Part shown: positions 32,935-42,412 of the stretch, one piece after another
How positions within the stretch are numbered: position 1 is the first letter of the stretch
Layout: each line of letters starts with the position of its first letter
NCBI RefSeq assembly: GCF_003994485.1
Contig: NZ_RZNJ01000005.1
Coordinates: 1-64,000, forward strand
Length of the DNA stretch: 64,000 nucleotides
Reading direction: 5' to 3'
Origin: Arsenicitalea aurantiaca
Lineage (GTDB): Bacteria > Pseudomonadota > Alphaproteobacteria > Rhizobiales > Devosiaceae
Translations under genes and position numbers: made by a program
Notes under the pieces: model-generated
The model's input: the letters and a program-made list of their open reading frames with translations, nothing else
What the model was told of the DNA's origin: nothing
Databases searched by the model: none

Positions 32935-34059
32935 ATGAAGATCACGGGCTTCACCGCTTGGCTGCTCGAAGCCGACGCAGGGCCGAACTTCCTGTGGCGC
33001 GCCGGCCTTCCTGGCTCGCATGGCGATATCCCGCCCGGTCAGAGGCAGCGCAAGGCGGTGGTGCGGATGGAGACCGATTCCGGGCTCGTGGGCGGCATCG
33101 AACTCGTGCGCGGGGACATGACGCTCGACCTCGTGCGGCGCCGTTTCCATCACTTCATCGGCGAAAACCCGCTGCTCACCGAGCGCATGTGGCACCTGAT
33201 CTGGGAGGTCGACCGGGTCGAGGAGATCAACATGCGCCATATGGGCGTGCTCGACATGCTCTGCTGGGATATCAAATCCCAGCGCGCCGGCATGCCGATC
33301 TACCAGATGCTGGGCGGCAATGAGCGGGTGGTGCCCGCCTATGCCTCGACCGTCACCTGGGACACGCTCGAGGAATACGAGCGCCACATCAAGCTCTGCC
33401 GCGACATCGGTTTTACCGCCTTCAAGCTCCACGCCTGGGGCGACGTGAAGCGCGACATCGATCTGTCGCGCGCACTGCGGCGCTGGGTCGGGCCCGATGC
33501 CGATCTGATGTTCGATGGTTCGGCGGGCTGGGACTATGTCGATAGTCTTGAGGTTGGCCTCGCTCTCCAGGACGAGGGCTTCCTCTGGTACGAGGAGCCG
33601 ATGCGCGAATTCTACATCGGCGCCTACACCAAGCTCTGCGACAAGCTCACCATTCCGGTACTGGCCGCCGAAACCTCGGATGGCATCCACTTCAACATGG
33701 CCAGCTGGATCGAGGCCCGGGCGCTCGACATGACGCGCGTCTCGACCTTCTATAAGGGCGGGTTCACCGGCTCGATGAAGGTCGCCCATCTGTCGGACAG
33801 CTTCGGCATGCGCGCGCAGGTCCATGGCATGGGCGTCGAGAACGCCCAGCTCTGCGCCGCGATTTCCAACAATGACTACTACGAGCAGATCGTGATGAAC
33901 GAGGAGCAGATCCGTGGGCTCAAGGATCTGGGCAAGGTCGCCATCATCGATGGCAATTTGACCGTCAGCGACGAGCCCGGGCTTGGCTACACCTTCGACT
34001 GGGCGGCTCTGGATGCAGAGGCGATCGGCAAGGTCGAGGTGACCGAGCGACATTTCTGA
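32935..34059 (+). CDS. Enolase-superfamily sugar-acid dehydratase, first
   Basis: A 374-residue member of the mandelate racemase/muconate lactonizing group. FKLHAWG (about 162) precedes the metal ligands: D in MFDGSAGWD, E in YEEPMRE and E in AAETSDG. A histidine in VHGMGVENAQ is the likely acid or base. Members dehydrate aldonates or aldarates. The start at 32935 follows AAGGGG with 6-nt spacing (an ATG directly before it is the alternative). It heads a rightward operon with a sugar ABC transporter. Confidence 0.85.
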   Translation: MKITGFTAWLLEADAGPNFLWRAGLPGSHGDIPPGQRQRKAVVRMETDSGLVGGIELVRGDMTLDLVRRRFHHFIGENPLLTERMWHLIWEVDRVEEINMRHMGVLDMLCWDIKSQRAGMPIYQMLGGNERVVPAYASTVTWDTLEEYERHIKLCRDIGFTAFKLHAWGDVKRDIDLSRALRRWVGPDADLMFDGSAGWDYVDSLEVGLALQDEGFLWYEEPMREFYIGAYTKLCDKLTIPVLAAETSDGIHFNMASWIEARALDMTRVSTFYKGGFTGSMKVAHLSDSFGMRAQVHGMGVENAQLCAAISNNDYYEQIVMNEEQIRGLKDLGKVAIIDGNLTVSDEPGLGYTFDWAALDAEAIGKVEVTERHF

Positions 34060-34126
34060 ACCAGCACCATTCGCGCGGCAAGAGAGCGGAACCGCCCGGC
34101 CGTGCCCTTCCAGGGAGAGAGAAACT

Positions 34127-35380
34127 ATGATCAGTCCAATCGACAGACGCACAGTGCTCAAATGGGGTGGCGGCATGCTGGGGGCATCTGCGCTCATGCC
34201 CCGGCTCGCCTTCGGGCAGCAGACCTCCATCAATTACTGGCACACCTTCACCAGCCAGAGCGAGTTCGCCGGCCTCGAGGCGGTGATGGCGCAGTTCGCC
34301 TCGGCGCATCCGGATATCAATGTCATCCAGGAGAACATCCCCAATCCCGAATTCATGGCCAAGATCACCGCGGCCGTGGTCGGGGGCGGCAGGCCCGACG
34401 TCACCATGGTGGCCTCGGAGCGCTTCGCCGATCTGCGGGCCATGGGCGCACTTGTCGATCTGACCGATCGTATCGCCTCATGGGAGCGGCGCGGCGATTT
34501 CGAGGATGCGCGCTTTGCCTCGATCACGAGCGAGGACGGGGCCGTCTACGGCGTTCCCGCCTTCGCCTTTGTGGACTGGATGTATTACCGCAAGGACTGG
34601 TTCGACGAGGCTGGGCTCTCCGCCCCGACGACGCTCGACGAGATGCTCGTTGCCGCCCAGACCCTGACGGATCCGGCCAAGGGACGCTACGGCTTCGGCA
34701 TGCGCGGGGGCGCCGGCGGACAGGCTTTCGTCGTCAACCTCATGGAGGCCTTCGGCTCGCCTGTGCTGAGCAATGGCGAGATCGGGCTCGATCGCGACCG
34801 CGCCATCGAGGCGGTGCGCTGGTATGCCGGGCTTCTGACCGAGCATGGCGTGGTGCCGCCGAGTGCGCCCAATGACGGCTTCCGCCAGATCATGGAGGCG
34901 TTCCAGACCGGCCAGACGGCGATGGTGTGGCACCATACCGGCTCCTTCCGCGACATCTCGGGTTTCCTCGAACCCGGCGTCGAATTCGCCACTGCGCCGA
35001 TCCCGGCAGGCCCAGCGGCACGCGTGGCGCGCCTTGGCTACGCGTACAACGCAATGAGCAGCGATGCCAATGCCGACGCCGCCTGGGAGTGGATCAAGTT
35101 CTGGGGCGAGCCCGACGCTGCTGTCGCCCTCCTCGAGGCGACGGGGTATTTCCCGGCCTCCACGGTTGCCGCTCAGGACGAGCGGATCTCGGGCAATCCG
35201 CTTTATGCCCCGGCGGCCGAAACACTTGGTTTCGGCCTGCCGCAGCCGAGCTTCCCCGGCTTTGCCGGCTGGAGCGAGAGCGTTGTGCTTCCGGCGTTCC
35301 AGCGGGTGCTGATCGGGGATGCGACGCCAGAACAGGCGGTCGACGAGATGATCGACGGGCTGGCTGCCGCCGTCGGCTGA
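34127..35380 (+). CDS. ABC sugar-binding protein, Tat-exported
   Basis: A 417-residue periplasmic protein (SBP_bac_1). A twin-arginine signal, DRRTVLKWGGGMLGASALMP, precedes the AFG-QQ cleavage zone. NYWHTFTSQSEF, VVGGGRPDVTMVA and YYRKDWFDEAGLS are typical of carbohydrate-binding proteins. It lies 67 nt after the dehydratase and is followed by a GC hairpin (35389-35412) and two permeases. Confidence 0.92.
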   Translation: MISPIDRRTVLKWGGGMLGASALMPRLAFGQQTSINYWHTFTSQSEFAGLEAVMAQFASAHPDINVIQENIPNPEFMAKITAAVVGGGRPDVTMVASERFADLRAMGALVDLTDRIASWERRGDFEDARFASITSEDGAVYGVPAFAFVDWMYYRKDWFDEAGLSAPTTLDEMLVAAQTLTDPAKGRYGFGMRGGAGGQAFVVNLMEAFGSPVLSNGEIGLDRDRAIEAVRWYAGLLTEHGVVPPSAPNDGFRQIMEAFQTGQTAMVWHHTGSFRDISGFLEPGVEFATAPIPAGPAARVARLGYAYNAMSSDANADAAWEWIKFWGEPDAAVALLEATGYFPASTVAAQDERISGNPLYAPAAETLGFGLPQPSFPGFAGWSESVVLPAFQRVLIGDATPEQAVDEMIDGLAAAVG

Positions 35381-35388
35381 GCCGTGCG

Positions 35389-35412
35389 GGCGGCCGGACG
35401 ACCCCGGCCGCC
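35389..35412. repeat. GC hairpin after the sugar-binding-protein gene
   Basis: Arms GGCGGCCGG (35389-35397) and CCGGCCGCC (35404-35412) around 6 nt, 8 nt after the binding-protein stop and 26 nt before the permease start. It has no T-run. Confidence 0.7.
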
Positions 35413-35438
35413 TCATTCCCCAGCAAGAAAGACGTGCA

Positions 35439-36398
35439 ATGAGCCGCACCTTCCTGCCGGCGCCCTATGGGCCGCCCAGAACAGTCTGGGATCGGATCAA
35501 TCCCGTGCGACTGATCGGAGAACTCTCCGAGACCCGTTACTGGATGTATCTGCTGTTGCTGCCAAGCGCGCTGCTGATCACGGCGGTGGTGCTCTATCCG
35601 ACGCTCTACGGCATGCAGATGAGCTTTCGCGAAATGCGGCTCAACCGGCCCGATCTCGGGACGGGGTTCGTGGGGCTGCGCCACTACGAGCGCATGCTGT
35701 CCGATCCGGTCTTCTGGGTGTCGCTGCGCAACACGGCGGTCTGGGTCACATTCTCGATCGTCATCGAATTCGTCGTCGGGCTGATCGCGGCGCTGGCGCT
35801 CAACCGTAATCTCCCCGGCACCAAGGTGCTCGCGGTGCTGATCCTCCTCCCCTATTTCCTGCCCAATGTGGTGGCCGGGCACATGTGGGCGCTGATGCTC
35901 GACCCTCGGCTCGGGGTGATCAACGATCTCCTCGTCCGGATCGGCCTGCTCGAGGGCTACAAGGCCTGGTTCGCCGACCCCGGCACAGCCATGGCCGCTG
36001 CCATCGTCGTCGAAGCCTGGCACAGCTTCCCATTCTTCACGCTCCTCCTGCTCGCCGGCCTCAAGGGGATCCCGACCGATCTCTACAAGGCCGCTGACAT
36101 CGACGGGGCGGGGCCGTTCGCGCAATTGCGTCTGATCACGCTTCCCATGCTGCGCACGATCATTGCGGCAGCCGTCATCCTGCGGGTGATCGGTCTCGTC
36201 AATTCGCCGGACCTGCTGCTGATCCTCACCAGCGGGGGGCCGGGGCGATCGACCCAGGTGCTCTCGCTCTATGCCTTCCAGACCGCCTATCGCGACTTCA
36301 ACTTCGGCTATGCCGGGGCGCTTTCGGTCGTGATGTTCGTCTTTCTCATGGTGTTTGCCTGGGCCTACATCCGGATCACCAAGGTCAATCAGGAGTAA
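35439..36398 (+). CDS. ABC sugar permease, MalF-like
   Basis: A 319-residue permease with six helices. YLLLLPSALLITAVVLYPT (helix 1) and LYKAADIDGAGPFAQLRLITLPML (as LYKAADIDGAGPF and AQLRLITLPML) show the EAA loop of the family. It works with the next gene as a heterodimeric channel. The distance to the next start is 2 nt. Confidence 0.93.
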   Translation: MSRTFLPAPYGPPRTVWDRINPVRLIGELSETRYWMYLLLLPSALLITAVVLYPTLYGMQMSFREMRLNRPDLGTGFVGLRHYERMLSDPVFWVSLRNTAVWVTFSIVIEFVVGLIAALALNRNLPGTKVLAVLILLPYFLPNVVAGHMWALMLDPRLGVINDLLVRIGLLEGYKAWFADPGTAMAAAIVVEAWHSFPFFTLLLLAGLKGIPTDLYKAADIDGAGPFAQLRLITLPMLRTIIAAAVILRVIGLVNSPDLLLILTSGGPGRSTQVLSLYAFQTAYRDFNFGYAGALSVVMFVFLMVFAWAYIRITKVNQE

Positions 36399-36400
36399 TC

Positions 36401-37252
36401 ATGATGGCCCAAGCCACCCGCTCGCGCTCAAAGCTGTTCTGGGATGTGGCGAGCTACGCCCTGCTCCTGCTCCTCGCCTTCATCTGCATCGCCCCGATCG
36501 TGTGGACCTTCCTCACTTCCATCAAGTTCGAGGCCGACATCGTGACGCGCGAGATGCACTACATTCCGCCGCGCGTGACCTTCGAGAACTATGTGCGGCT
36601 CTGGAACCAGTCGAGTTATCCGGTTCTGGTGCTCAACAGCCTCGTCGTCACTTCGGTGACGGTGCTGATCTGCCTCTTCACCGGAACGATCGCGAGCTAT
36701 GCGTTCTCGCGCTTCCAGTTTCGCGGGCGCACGGAACTGATGCTCGGCTATCTCGTCGTGCGCATGTTCCCCGCGGTGCTGATGATCATTCCGCTCTTCA
36801 TCGTGATGCGCCAGGTCGGGTTGCTCGACAGCACGATCGGGCTTGCCATCGCCTATACGAGTTTCCTCCTGCCGCTCTTTGTGTGGATGCTGAAGGGGTT
36901 CTTCGATGCTGCGCCCAAGGAACTCGAAAGCGCCGCGCGGATCGACGGCACGACCCGGCTCGGGGCTATGTTCCGCATCGTCATCCCCATCGCGCGCAAC
37001 GGGCTTCTGGCCACCTGCGTGTTCGTCGCCATCGCGGCGTGGAATGAGTTCCTGTTCGCGCTGATGCTGACCACGAGCCAGGGCAGCCGCACCTGGCCGG
37101 TCGGGCTGCAATTGATGGTCGGCGAATTCCAGCTGCCCTGGGGCATGCTGGCGGCGGGCGGGATGATCTCGATCCTGCCGGTGGTGGTCCTCTTCGCCAT
37201 CGTCCAGCGCGCCATGGTTGCCGGCATCACTGCTGGCGCGGTCAAGGGCTAG
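36401..37252 (+). CDS. ABC sugar permease, MalG-like
   Basis: A 283-residue permease with six helices. The EAA loop is present as AAPKELESAARIDGTTRLGAMFRIVIPIA (as AAPKELESAARIDG and TTRLGAMFRIVIPIA). AGGAG lies 5 nt before the ATG; a second ATG directly follows. It is 2 nt after the MalF-like gene and 9 nt before the ATPase gene. Confidence 0.93.
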   Translation: MMAQATRSRSKLFWDVASYALLLLLAFICIAPIVWTFLTSIKFEADIVTREMHYIPPRVTFENYVRLWNQSSYPVLVLNSLVVTSVTVLICLFTGTIASYAFSRFQFRGRTELMLGYLVVRMFPAVLMIIPLFIVMRQVGLLDSTIGLAIAYTSFLLPLFVWMLKGFFDAAPKELESAARIDGTTRLGAMFRIVIPIARNGLLATCVFVAIAAWNEFLFALMLTTSQGSRTWPVGLQLMVGEFQLPWGMLAAGGMISILPVVVLFAIVQRAMVAGITAGAVKG

Positions 37253-37261
37253 GAGGCCAAG

Positions 37262-38347
37262 ATGTCCACTCTTACCCTGCGCGGAGTGCGCAAGAGCTTC
37301 GGGCTCCTCGAAGTGCTCCACAATGTCGATCTCGAGCTCGAAGATGGCGGCTTTCTTGTCCTGCTCGGGCCCTCGGGATGCGGAAAGTCGACCCTGCTTT
37401 CGATCATCGCCGGGCTCGAGCCGGCGAGCGGAGGGGATGTCTTGATCGGGGAGCGCGTGGTCAACGACGTGCACCCCAAGGACCGCAACATCGCAATGGT
37501 CTTCCAGTCCTACGCGCTTTATCCCACGATGACGGTCGAGCGGAACATGGGCTTCGGGCTCGAGATGCGCGGCGTGCCGACCGCCGAGCGCGATGGCAAG
37601 GTCCTGGACGCAGCCCGGCTGCTTCAGGTCGAGCATCTCCTCGCGCGCAAGCCCGGCCAGCTGTCCGGCGGCCAGCGTCAGCGCGTCGCCATGGGCCGCG
37701 CCATCGTGCGCGATCCGGAGCTCTTCCTGTTCGACGAGCCGCTTTCCAACCTCGATGCCAAGCTGCGTGTCGAGATGCGCACCGAGATCAAGCGCCTGCA
37801 TGACCGGCTCGGCACCACGGTCGTCTATGTGACGCATGACCAGGTGGAGGCCATGACGCTCGGCACCCGGGTGGCAGTCATGAGGGAAGGGGTGATCCAG
37901 CAGCTGGCCGATCCCCAGACCATCTACGACCGCCCCGCCAACATGTTTGTTGCAGGCTTCATCGGTTCGCCGGCGATGAATTTCATCTCCGGGGTGCTGG
38001 AGGCCGGGCCGGGCGGGCCTGCCTTCGTCTACGAGGCGGGACGGTTGCGGCTTTCGCTGCCCGAGCCCGCGATGCCGAGAGGCGTCGCCATGGGCCGGCC
38101 GGTCATCCTTGGCACGCGGCCCGAGCATCTGACGCTGGGATCGGGAAGCGCCGCCCGGCTCTCGGGCACGATCGACGTCGTCGAGCCGACCGGCCCCGAC
38201 ACCATGGTCGTCGCCATGATTGGAGGGCAGCCCGTGACAGCCCGCCTGCCGCCGAGGGTCGCATTGAGGCCCGGCGAACCGGTCGAACTCGCGGTCGACA
38301 CCAGCGCGCTGAATTTCTTTGATCCAGAGAGCGGCGAACGCCTCTAA
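37262..38347 (+). CDS. ABC sugar ATPase, MsmX/UgpC type
   Basis: A 361-residue ATPase. Walker A GPSGCGKST (36-44), signature LSGGQRQR, Walker B LFLFDEPLSNLD and VTHDQVEAMTLG follow in order. The C-terminal OB-fold (about 240-350) of the MalK type is present. It is followed after 15 nt by an unidentified enzyme gene. It completes the sugar importer. Confidence 0.95.
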   Translation: MSTLTLRGVRKSFGLLEVLHNVDLELEDGGFLVLLGPSGCGKSTLLSIIAGLEPASGGDVLIGERVVNDVHPKDRNIAMVFQSYALYPTMTVERNMGFGLEMRGVPTAERDGKVLDAARLLQVEHLLARKPGQLSGGQRQRVAMGRAIVRDPELFLFDEPLSNLDAKLRVEMRTEIKRLHDRLGTTVVYVTHDQVEAMTLGTRVAVMREGVIQQLADPQTIYDRPANMFVAGFIGSPAMNFISGVLEAGPGGPAFVYEAGRLRLSLPEPAMPRGVAMGRPVILGTRPEHLTLGSGSAARLSGTIDVVEPTGPDTMVVAMIGGQPVTARLPPRVALRPGEPVELAVDTSALNFFDPESGERL

Positions 38348-38362
38348 ACCGAGCCCCTCAAA

Positions 38363-40258
38363 ATGCCTCACCCGACGGACGACCTGCCGATCCTCCATGC
38401 CGATACGCGCGGTGCGCCGCCCCATTGGGCGCTCTTGCAGCGGCGCCTGTTCGACCTGCTCGACAGTGCCGCGCTCGAATTCGCCGACCGCTATGCGCGG
38501 CCGGACGGCACGCTCTACTGGCGCGAGAGCTGGCCGGGAATGGATGGTTCGGACGACCCCTATGAGGGTTTCATGAACATGCCGCTGCTCTATGCGCTCG
38601 GAGGCAGCGAGCAGGTGCTTGCACGGGCCCGCACCATCTGGGACGGCATCACCTGGCAGTGGACGCAATATGGTCAGGTCCATGACGAGTTCGACGCTTA
38701 TTACGACTGGATGCATCACGGGGAGGGCTATCTCTTCCAGTATTTCATGGGGTTCACCGACCCTTCGGGTCTCAAGGACCGGCAGCGGGCCGAAAAGTTC
38801 GCCGCGCTCTATACCGAGCCCGAGGCCGGGAACTGGGACCCCGAAAAGCTTTTGATCCGCTCGCCGATCTCGGGCAGCCGGGGGGCACGCTTCGTTCAGA
38901 CCGCGGAGGACTGGGAAACCCATCGCGAAATCCTCGACAACTATTTGCCGCCGTTCGAAGATCTGCCGGGGATCGATGCGAGCGCCAAGAGCTGCCCCTG
39001 GTCCGACGATTCGGTCTACGCGCAGATCCTTGAGCGCATTAACCAGCGCCAGGCACGCGGCGACGTGCCGCTCAACCTCGCTGCGACCTCGATGGCGACG
39101 CACGCGTTTCTCCATTCGGGCCGGCCCGAATTGCGCGACTGGGTGCTCGCCTATCACGCGGCCTGGGCCGAGCGTGCAAAACGCAATGGCGGCATCATCC
39201 CCGACAATGTCGGGCTTTCGGGCGAGATCGGGGAATACAATGACGGCAAATGGTGGGGCGGCTATTATGGCTGGCGCTGGCCGCACGGGGCCTTCTCCAT
39301 CCTCGAGCCGCTTTCCATTGCGGCCACCAATGGCGTGCTCCTGACCGGCGACATGCGCCAGCTGGACCTTGCCCGCTCCCAGCTCGACATGCTCTGGGAC
39401 TTGAGGCGCGAGGAGGACGGCAAGATCCTCGTCCCCAACCGGCACTATGATGCGGGCTGGCGCGACTGGCGGGTGCAGCACCCCATGTACGGCATCTATC
39501 TCTGGCTGATGTCGTTCGATGAAGCCGATGCCGCGCGCGCAGAGCGCGGCTGGGCGGCCCAGTTCGACACCATCGACACCGGTTTTTCGAGCTACGGCCG
39601 CCAGTCGACGGGCGGGCATATGGGGTTCAACGGCAATACCGCGCAATGGTTTGCTTATATCCGCGGGCGCGATCCGGGCTATCCGGTGCGCCGGCTCGAG
39701 ACGACGCTGGCAAGCGTTGCCGAGCAGATCGCCAATTTCCGCTCCGACGCCAATGATCCGCTGACGATGGACCATTACCGGGAATCGATGAGCATCCATA
39801 TGTGGCAGGATCTGACACCGGTCTTGATCGAGGCGCTGGTGCAGACGACGATGGGCGCGCCCATGCACGTCTATCATGGCGGGCTGCAGCACGGCACGCT
39901 CCGCCATTTCGATGCCGAGGCCCGCCGGCCCGGCCTGCCCCCCGGGGTTGGCGCGCTGGTCGAGGCGATCGGGGTGGATTTCGCGCGCGTAACGTTCTGC
40001 AACACCGATCCGCAGCGGGCGCGCGAAGTGATCGTCCAGGCCGGCAGTTTCGGCGAGCACCGGTTTACCAGCGCGCGGATCGAAGGTGAGGCGGACGCCG
40101 TGCCGGTGGGGGGCAAATGGTTCAGGCTGGCGCTGGCGCCCGGGGCGCTGGTGAAGCTCGAGCTGGGGCTCGAGCGGTTCGTCGCGACCCCGAGCTACGA
40201 GACGCCCTGGCACGCGATCGCCGACGGCCCGGTGCCGCTGCGCGGCCGGGTGACCTGA
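38363..40258 (+). CDS. Unidentified 631-residue protein of the sugar operon
   Basis: I do not recognise this protein. It is rich in aromatic residues and in paired helical segments (RESWPGMDGSDDPYEGFMNMPLLYAL as RESWPGMDGSD and DPYEGFMNMPLLYAL; FDAYYDWMHHGEGY; GEIGEYNDGKWWGGYYGWRWPHG as GEIGEYNDGKWW and GGYYGWRWPHG). This composition resembles an (alpha/alpha)n-toroid carbohydrate enzyme, followed by a C-terminal beta-rich part from about residue 525. Acidic residues sit beside the aromatics (DEFDAYYDW, YNDGKWWG). No signal peptide is seen, so the protein acts in the cytosol. Operon position after the importer suggests it processes the imported glycan or glycoside. Confidence 0.65.
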   Translation: MPHPTDDLPILHADTRGAPPHWALLQRRLFDLLDSAALEFADRYARPDGTLYWRESWPGMDGSDDPYEGFMNMPLLYALGGSEQVLARARTIWDGITWQWTQYGQVHDEFDAYYDWMHHGEGYLFQYFMGFTDPSGLKDRQRAEKFAALYTEPEAGNWDPEKLLIRSPISGSRGARFVQTAEDWETHREILDNYLPPFEDLPGIDASAKSCPWSDDSVYAQILERINQRQARGDVPLNLAATSMATHAFLHSGRPELRDWVLAYHAAWAERAKRNGGIIPDNVGLSGEIGEYNDGKWWGGYYGWRWPHGAFSILEPLSIAATNGVLLTGDMRQLDLARSQLDMLWDLRREEDGKILVPNRHYDAGWRDWRVQHPMYGIYLWLMSFDEADAARAERGWAAQFDTIDTGFSSYGRQSTGGHMGFNGNTAQWFAYIRGRDPGYPVRRLETTLASVAEQIANFRSDANDPLTMDHYRESMSIHMWQDLTPVLIEALVQTTMGAPMHVYHGGLQHGTLRHFDAEARRPGLPPGVGALVEAIGVDFARVTFCNTDPQRAREVIVQAGSFGEHRFTSARIEGEADAVPVGGKWFRLALAPGALVKLELGLERFVATPSYETPWHAIADGPVPLRGRVT

Positions 40259-40262
40259 GCCG

Positions 40263-41279
40263 CTACTCGGCTATCCGGTAAGTGCCGCGCCCGGCGTCCT
40301 TGGCGGCATAGAGGGCGAGGTCGGCCCGCTTGAAAAGGTCGTCCGGGGCCAGCCCGTCGGCCATCGCAATGCCGATCGAGGCGCCCAGCGTCAGTGTCGC
40401 ATTCTCGTGCAGCACCGGTTCGCTCAGCGCGGTGACGATGCGGTCGGCGAGACGGCTGGATCTGTCCGCGATTGCCGGTTCCGACGCTAGAAGCACGGCG
40501 AATTCATCGCCGCCGACACGCGCGACAAGCTCTGCCCCAGCGCACACATCGGTCAATCGCTCGGCGACGACGCGCAGGCAGTGATCGCCCAGCGCGTGGC
40601 CGAAGCGGTCGTTGATCGGCTTGAAGCCGTCGAGGTCGATGAGCAGCAGCGCGCCGATGGCCGTATCGCTGTCGTTTGCGCAGAGCGCCTCAAGCCGGTC
40701 ATGAAACTGGCTGCGATTGGCAAGGCCTGTCATCGCATCAAAGAGCGCGAGGTAGCGGGTGCGATCGGCGAGGATCTTCTCCTCGGTGATGTCCTGCTTC
40801 ATGCCGAAAATTCGCACCGGCACGCCGTTTTCGTGCTCGATGGTGGCGGTGATGCGCATCCAGCGGTGTCGGCCCTTGGCGGTGACGATCTCGACGTCGA
40901 GCGAAAATCCGATGCCCTGTTCGATGAGGCGGTTGCGCACCGGCTGCAGCTTTGCACGCGAGGTGGGCGTGTAGAGGGCGAGCGTCGTCTCGCGCGTGAT
41001 CGCGGACCCGCGTGGCAGCTCGAAGATGTCGTAGACCATGTCGGTCCAGCGCAGATGCTCGCCGTCGAGGTCGCATTCCCAGACCCCGATGCGGGCAGTG
41101 GCGGAGGCGCGCTCGAAGATCTTGCGGCTGTGGGCGAGTTGTGCGGCCTGTTCTGCGATCACCCTTTCCTGGGCGGCGAGGCGCGCCTCGAGCAGAGCGA
41201 TGGTGGCGGTCTCGCCGGTGAGACGGCGCATCAGCCCGGCACCCGGCGCGTCCTCGGCAATACGCTGAGCGTCGTGCAT
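40263..41279 (-). CDS. Diguanylate cyclase with PAS domain
   Basis: A 338-residue soluble signalling protein. An N-terminal coiled-coil (20-55) is followed by a PAS/PAC region (about 55-175; ends FGMKQDITEEK) and a GGDEF domain (about 180-335). The active-site motif RVGGDEF is intact and the RxxD inhibitory site is not clear. It would make cyclic di-GMP. Its end is 4 nt from that of the sugar operon, convergently. There is no obvious link to the neighbouring genes. Confidence 0.92.
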   Translation of the reverse strand: MHDAQRIAEDAPGAGLMRRLTGETATIALLEARLAAQERVIAEQAAQLAHSRKIFERASATARIGVWECDLDGEHLRWTDMVYDIFELPRGSAITRETTLALYTPTSRAKLQPVRNRLIEQGIGFSLDVEIVTAKGRHRWMRITATIEHENGVPVRIFGMKQDITEEKILADRTRYLALFDAMTGLANRSQFHDRLEALCANDSDTAIGALLLIDLDGFKPINDRFGHALGDHCLRVVAERLTDVCAGAELVARVGGDEFAVLLASEPAIADRSSRLADRIVTALSEPVLHENATLTLGASIGIAMADGLAPDDLFKRADLALYAAKDAGRGTYRIAE

Positions 41280-41338
41280 CGAAATCCTGTCACCGTCCCG
41301 TTCGTTCGCGATAATACGCTGAAGACGTTAAGACAATC

Positions 41339-42412
41339 TCAGCGAGTCTGAAACGCCTCGGGGTGTTGACGGTATCGGCGGATGAAGCCGCGGTCGAGCC
41401 TGTCCTTGAGATGCCAGAAGACTTTTCCGGACAGGGCGAGCCCGTTACGCGTGGCGATCGCGTGCCGTTCGCCGGTCGCGATCAGCCCGAGCCACTGGCT
41501 TTGGGGAGCATAGCGGCGTAGCGGTCGGCTCGCGGCAAGCGCGAGAATATTGTGGTGGAGGATCGGGCCCTGTCGCACCGAATAGACGCCGGCCCTGGGA
41601 CGCGGCGCAAAAGCCATGCTCGCGATGTCTCCGGTTGCGAAGATCCTGTCCTGCCCTTCAACGCGCAGATCGGGACCGATCTGGAGAAAGCCGTCGCGAC
41701 CGCGGCGAAGGTCGGTCTTGCCGAGCCATGCGGGGGGCGTGGCGCCCGTGGCGAGGACGGCGAAATCGGGAACCGTATCGGTGGCCTCGCGCAGGGCGAT
41801 GCGATGCCGCCGCAGCGCCTCGAAAAGCGCAGGACGAGCCGCCTTCGGCACGGCCTCGAGCGTGCTGCCCCGCCTATCGACGAGGGTGATCCTGGCATCG
41901 TCTCCGAACCGATGGGCCAGAGCGAGCGCCATTTCGCACCCGGCAAGCCCCGCTCCGAAGACGGCGATGGCCATCGGGCGGCCGGCAAGCTGAGGCGCGA
42001 TGGCTTCGAGCCGGGCAAGAAAGGCAAGGGCAGGCTTCAGCGCCAGCCATCCGAACGGAGGGTCCGGCGCATCCGGATTGGGTCGTGCGCTCGCGCCCGC
42101 ATTGATGGCGCAGATCGAAAACCCGATGCGGCGGCCTGAGGCGAGTTCGGCCTCGCCTCTTTCCCCGTCGATGAAGACCACGCGATCAAGAATGAGCTCG
42201 GCGCCGGCATTGGCGGCAAGCGGCGCGACAGGAACGAGCATGTCATTCTTTAGGTAGTGCCCCGCAACGACGCCGGGCAGCATGCCTGCATAGGCGGTCG
42301 CGGGCTCGGCGGTAACGAGGGTGATGTCGAGCCCGGCAAGCCTCTGCCGGCCGAGCCGGCGGAGCACCTCGAGATGCGCAAAGCCTGCCCCCACCAGCAG
42401 CAGCCTCGTCAT
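41339..42412 (-). CDS. FAD-dependent oxidoreductase, SelD-associated type
   Basis: A 357-residue two-dinucleotide-domain flavoprotein. LLLVGAGFAHLEVLRRLGR (N-terminal FAD site), YAGMLPGVVAGHY, AVFGAGLAGCEMALAL (NAD(P)-type site) and ATGDIASMAF match the family often found fused N-terminally to SelD (selenide water dikinase). Here no SelD domain follows. Its ATG overlaps the stop of the PuuB-like gene by one nucleotide (TGATG), so it belongs to the PuuA/PuuB operon. It could also be an NDH-2-like oxidoreductase. Confidence 0.75.
   Translation of the reverse strand: MTRLLLVGAGFAHLEVLRRLGRQRLAGLDITLVTAEPATAYAGMLPGVVAGHYLKNDMLVPVAPLAANAGAELILDRVVFIDGERGEAELASGRRIGFSICAINAGASARPNPDAPDPPFGWLALKPALAFLARLEAIAPQLAGRPMAIAVFGAGLAGCEMALALAHRFGDDARITLVDRRGSTLEAVPKAARPALFEALRRHRIALREATDTVPDFAVLATGATPPAWLGKTDLRRGRDGFLQIGPDLRVEGQDRIFATGDIASMAFAPRPRAGVYSVRQGPILHHNILALAASRPLRRYAPQSQWLGLIATGERHAIATRNGLALSGKVFWHLKDRLDRGFIRRYRQHPEAFQTR

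Noticed and set aside
36428-40213. 1261-codon open frame on the reverse strand
   Set aside because: It lies antisense to the MalG-like, ATPase and 631-residue genes, all with clear motifs or operon context. Long antisense frames are common in GC-rich DNA; its translation has no domain.
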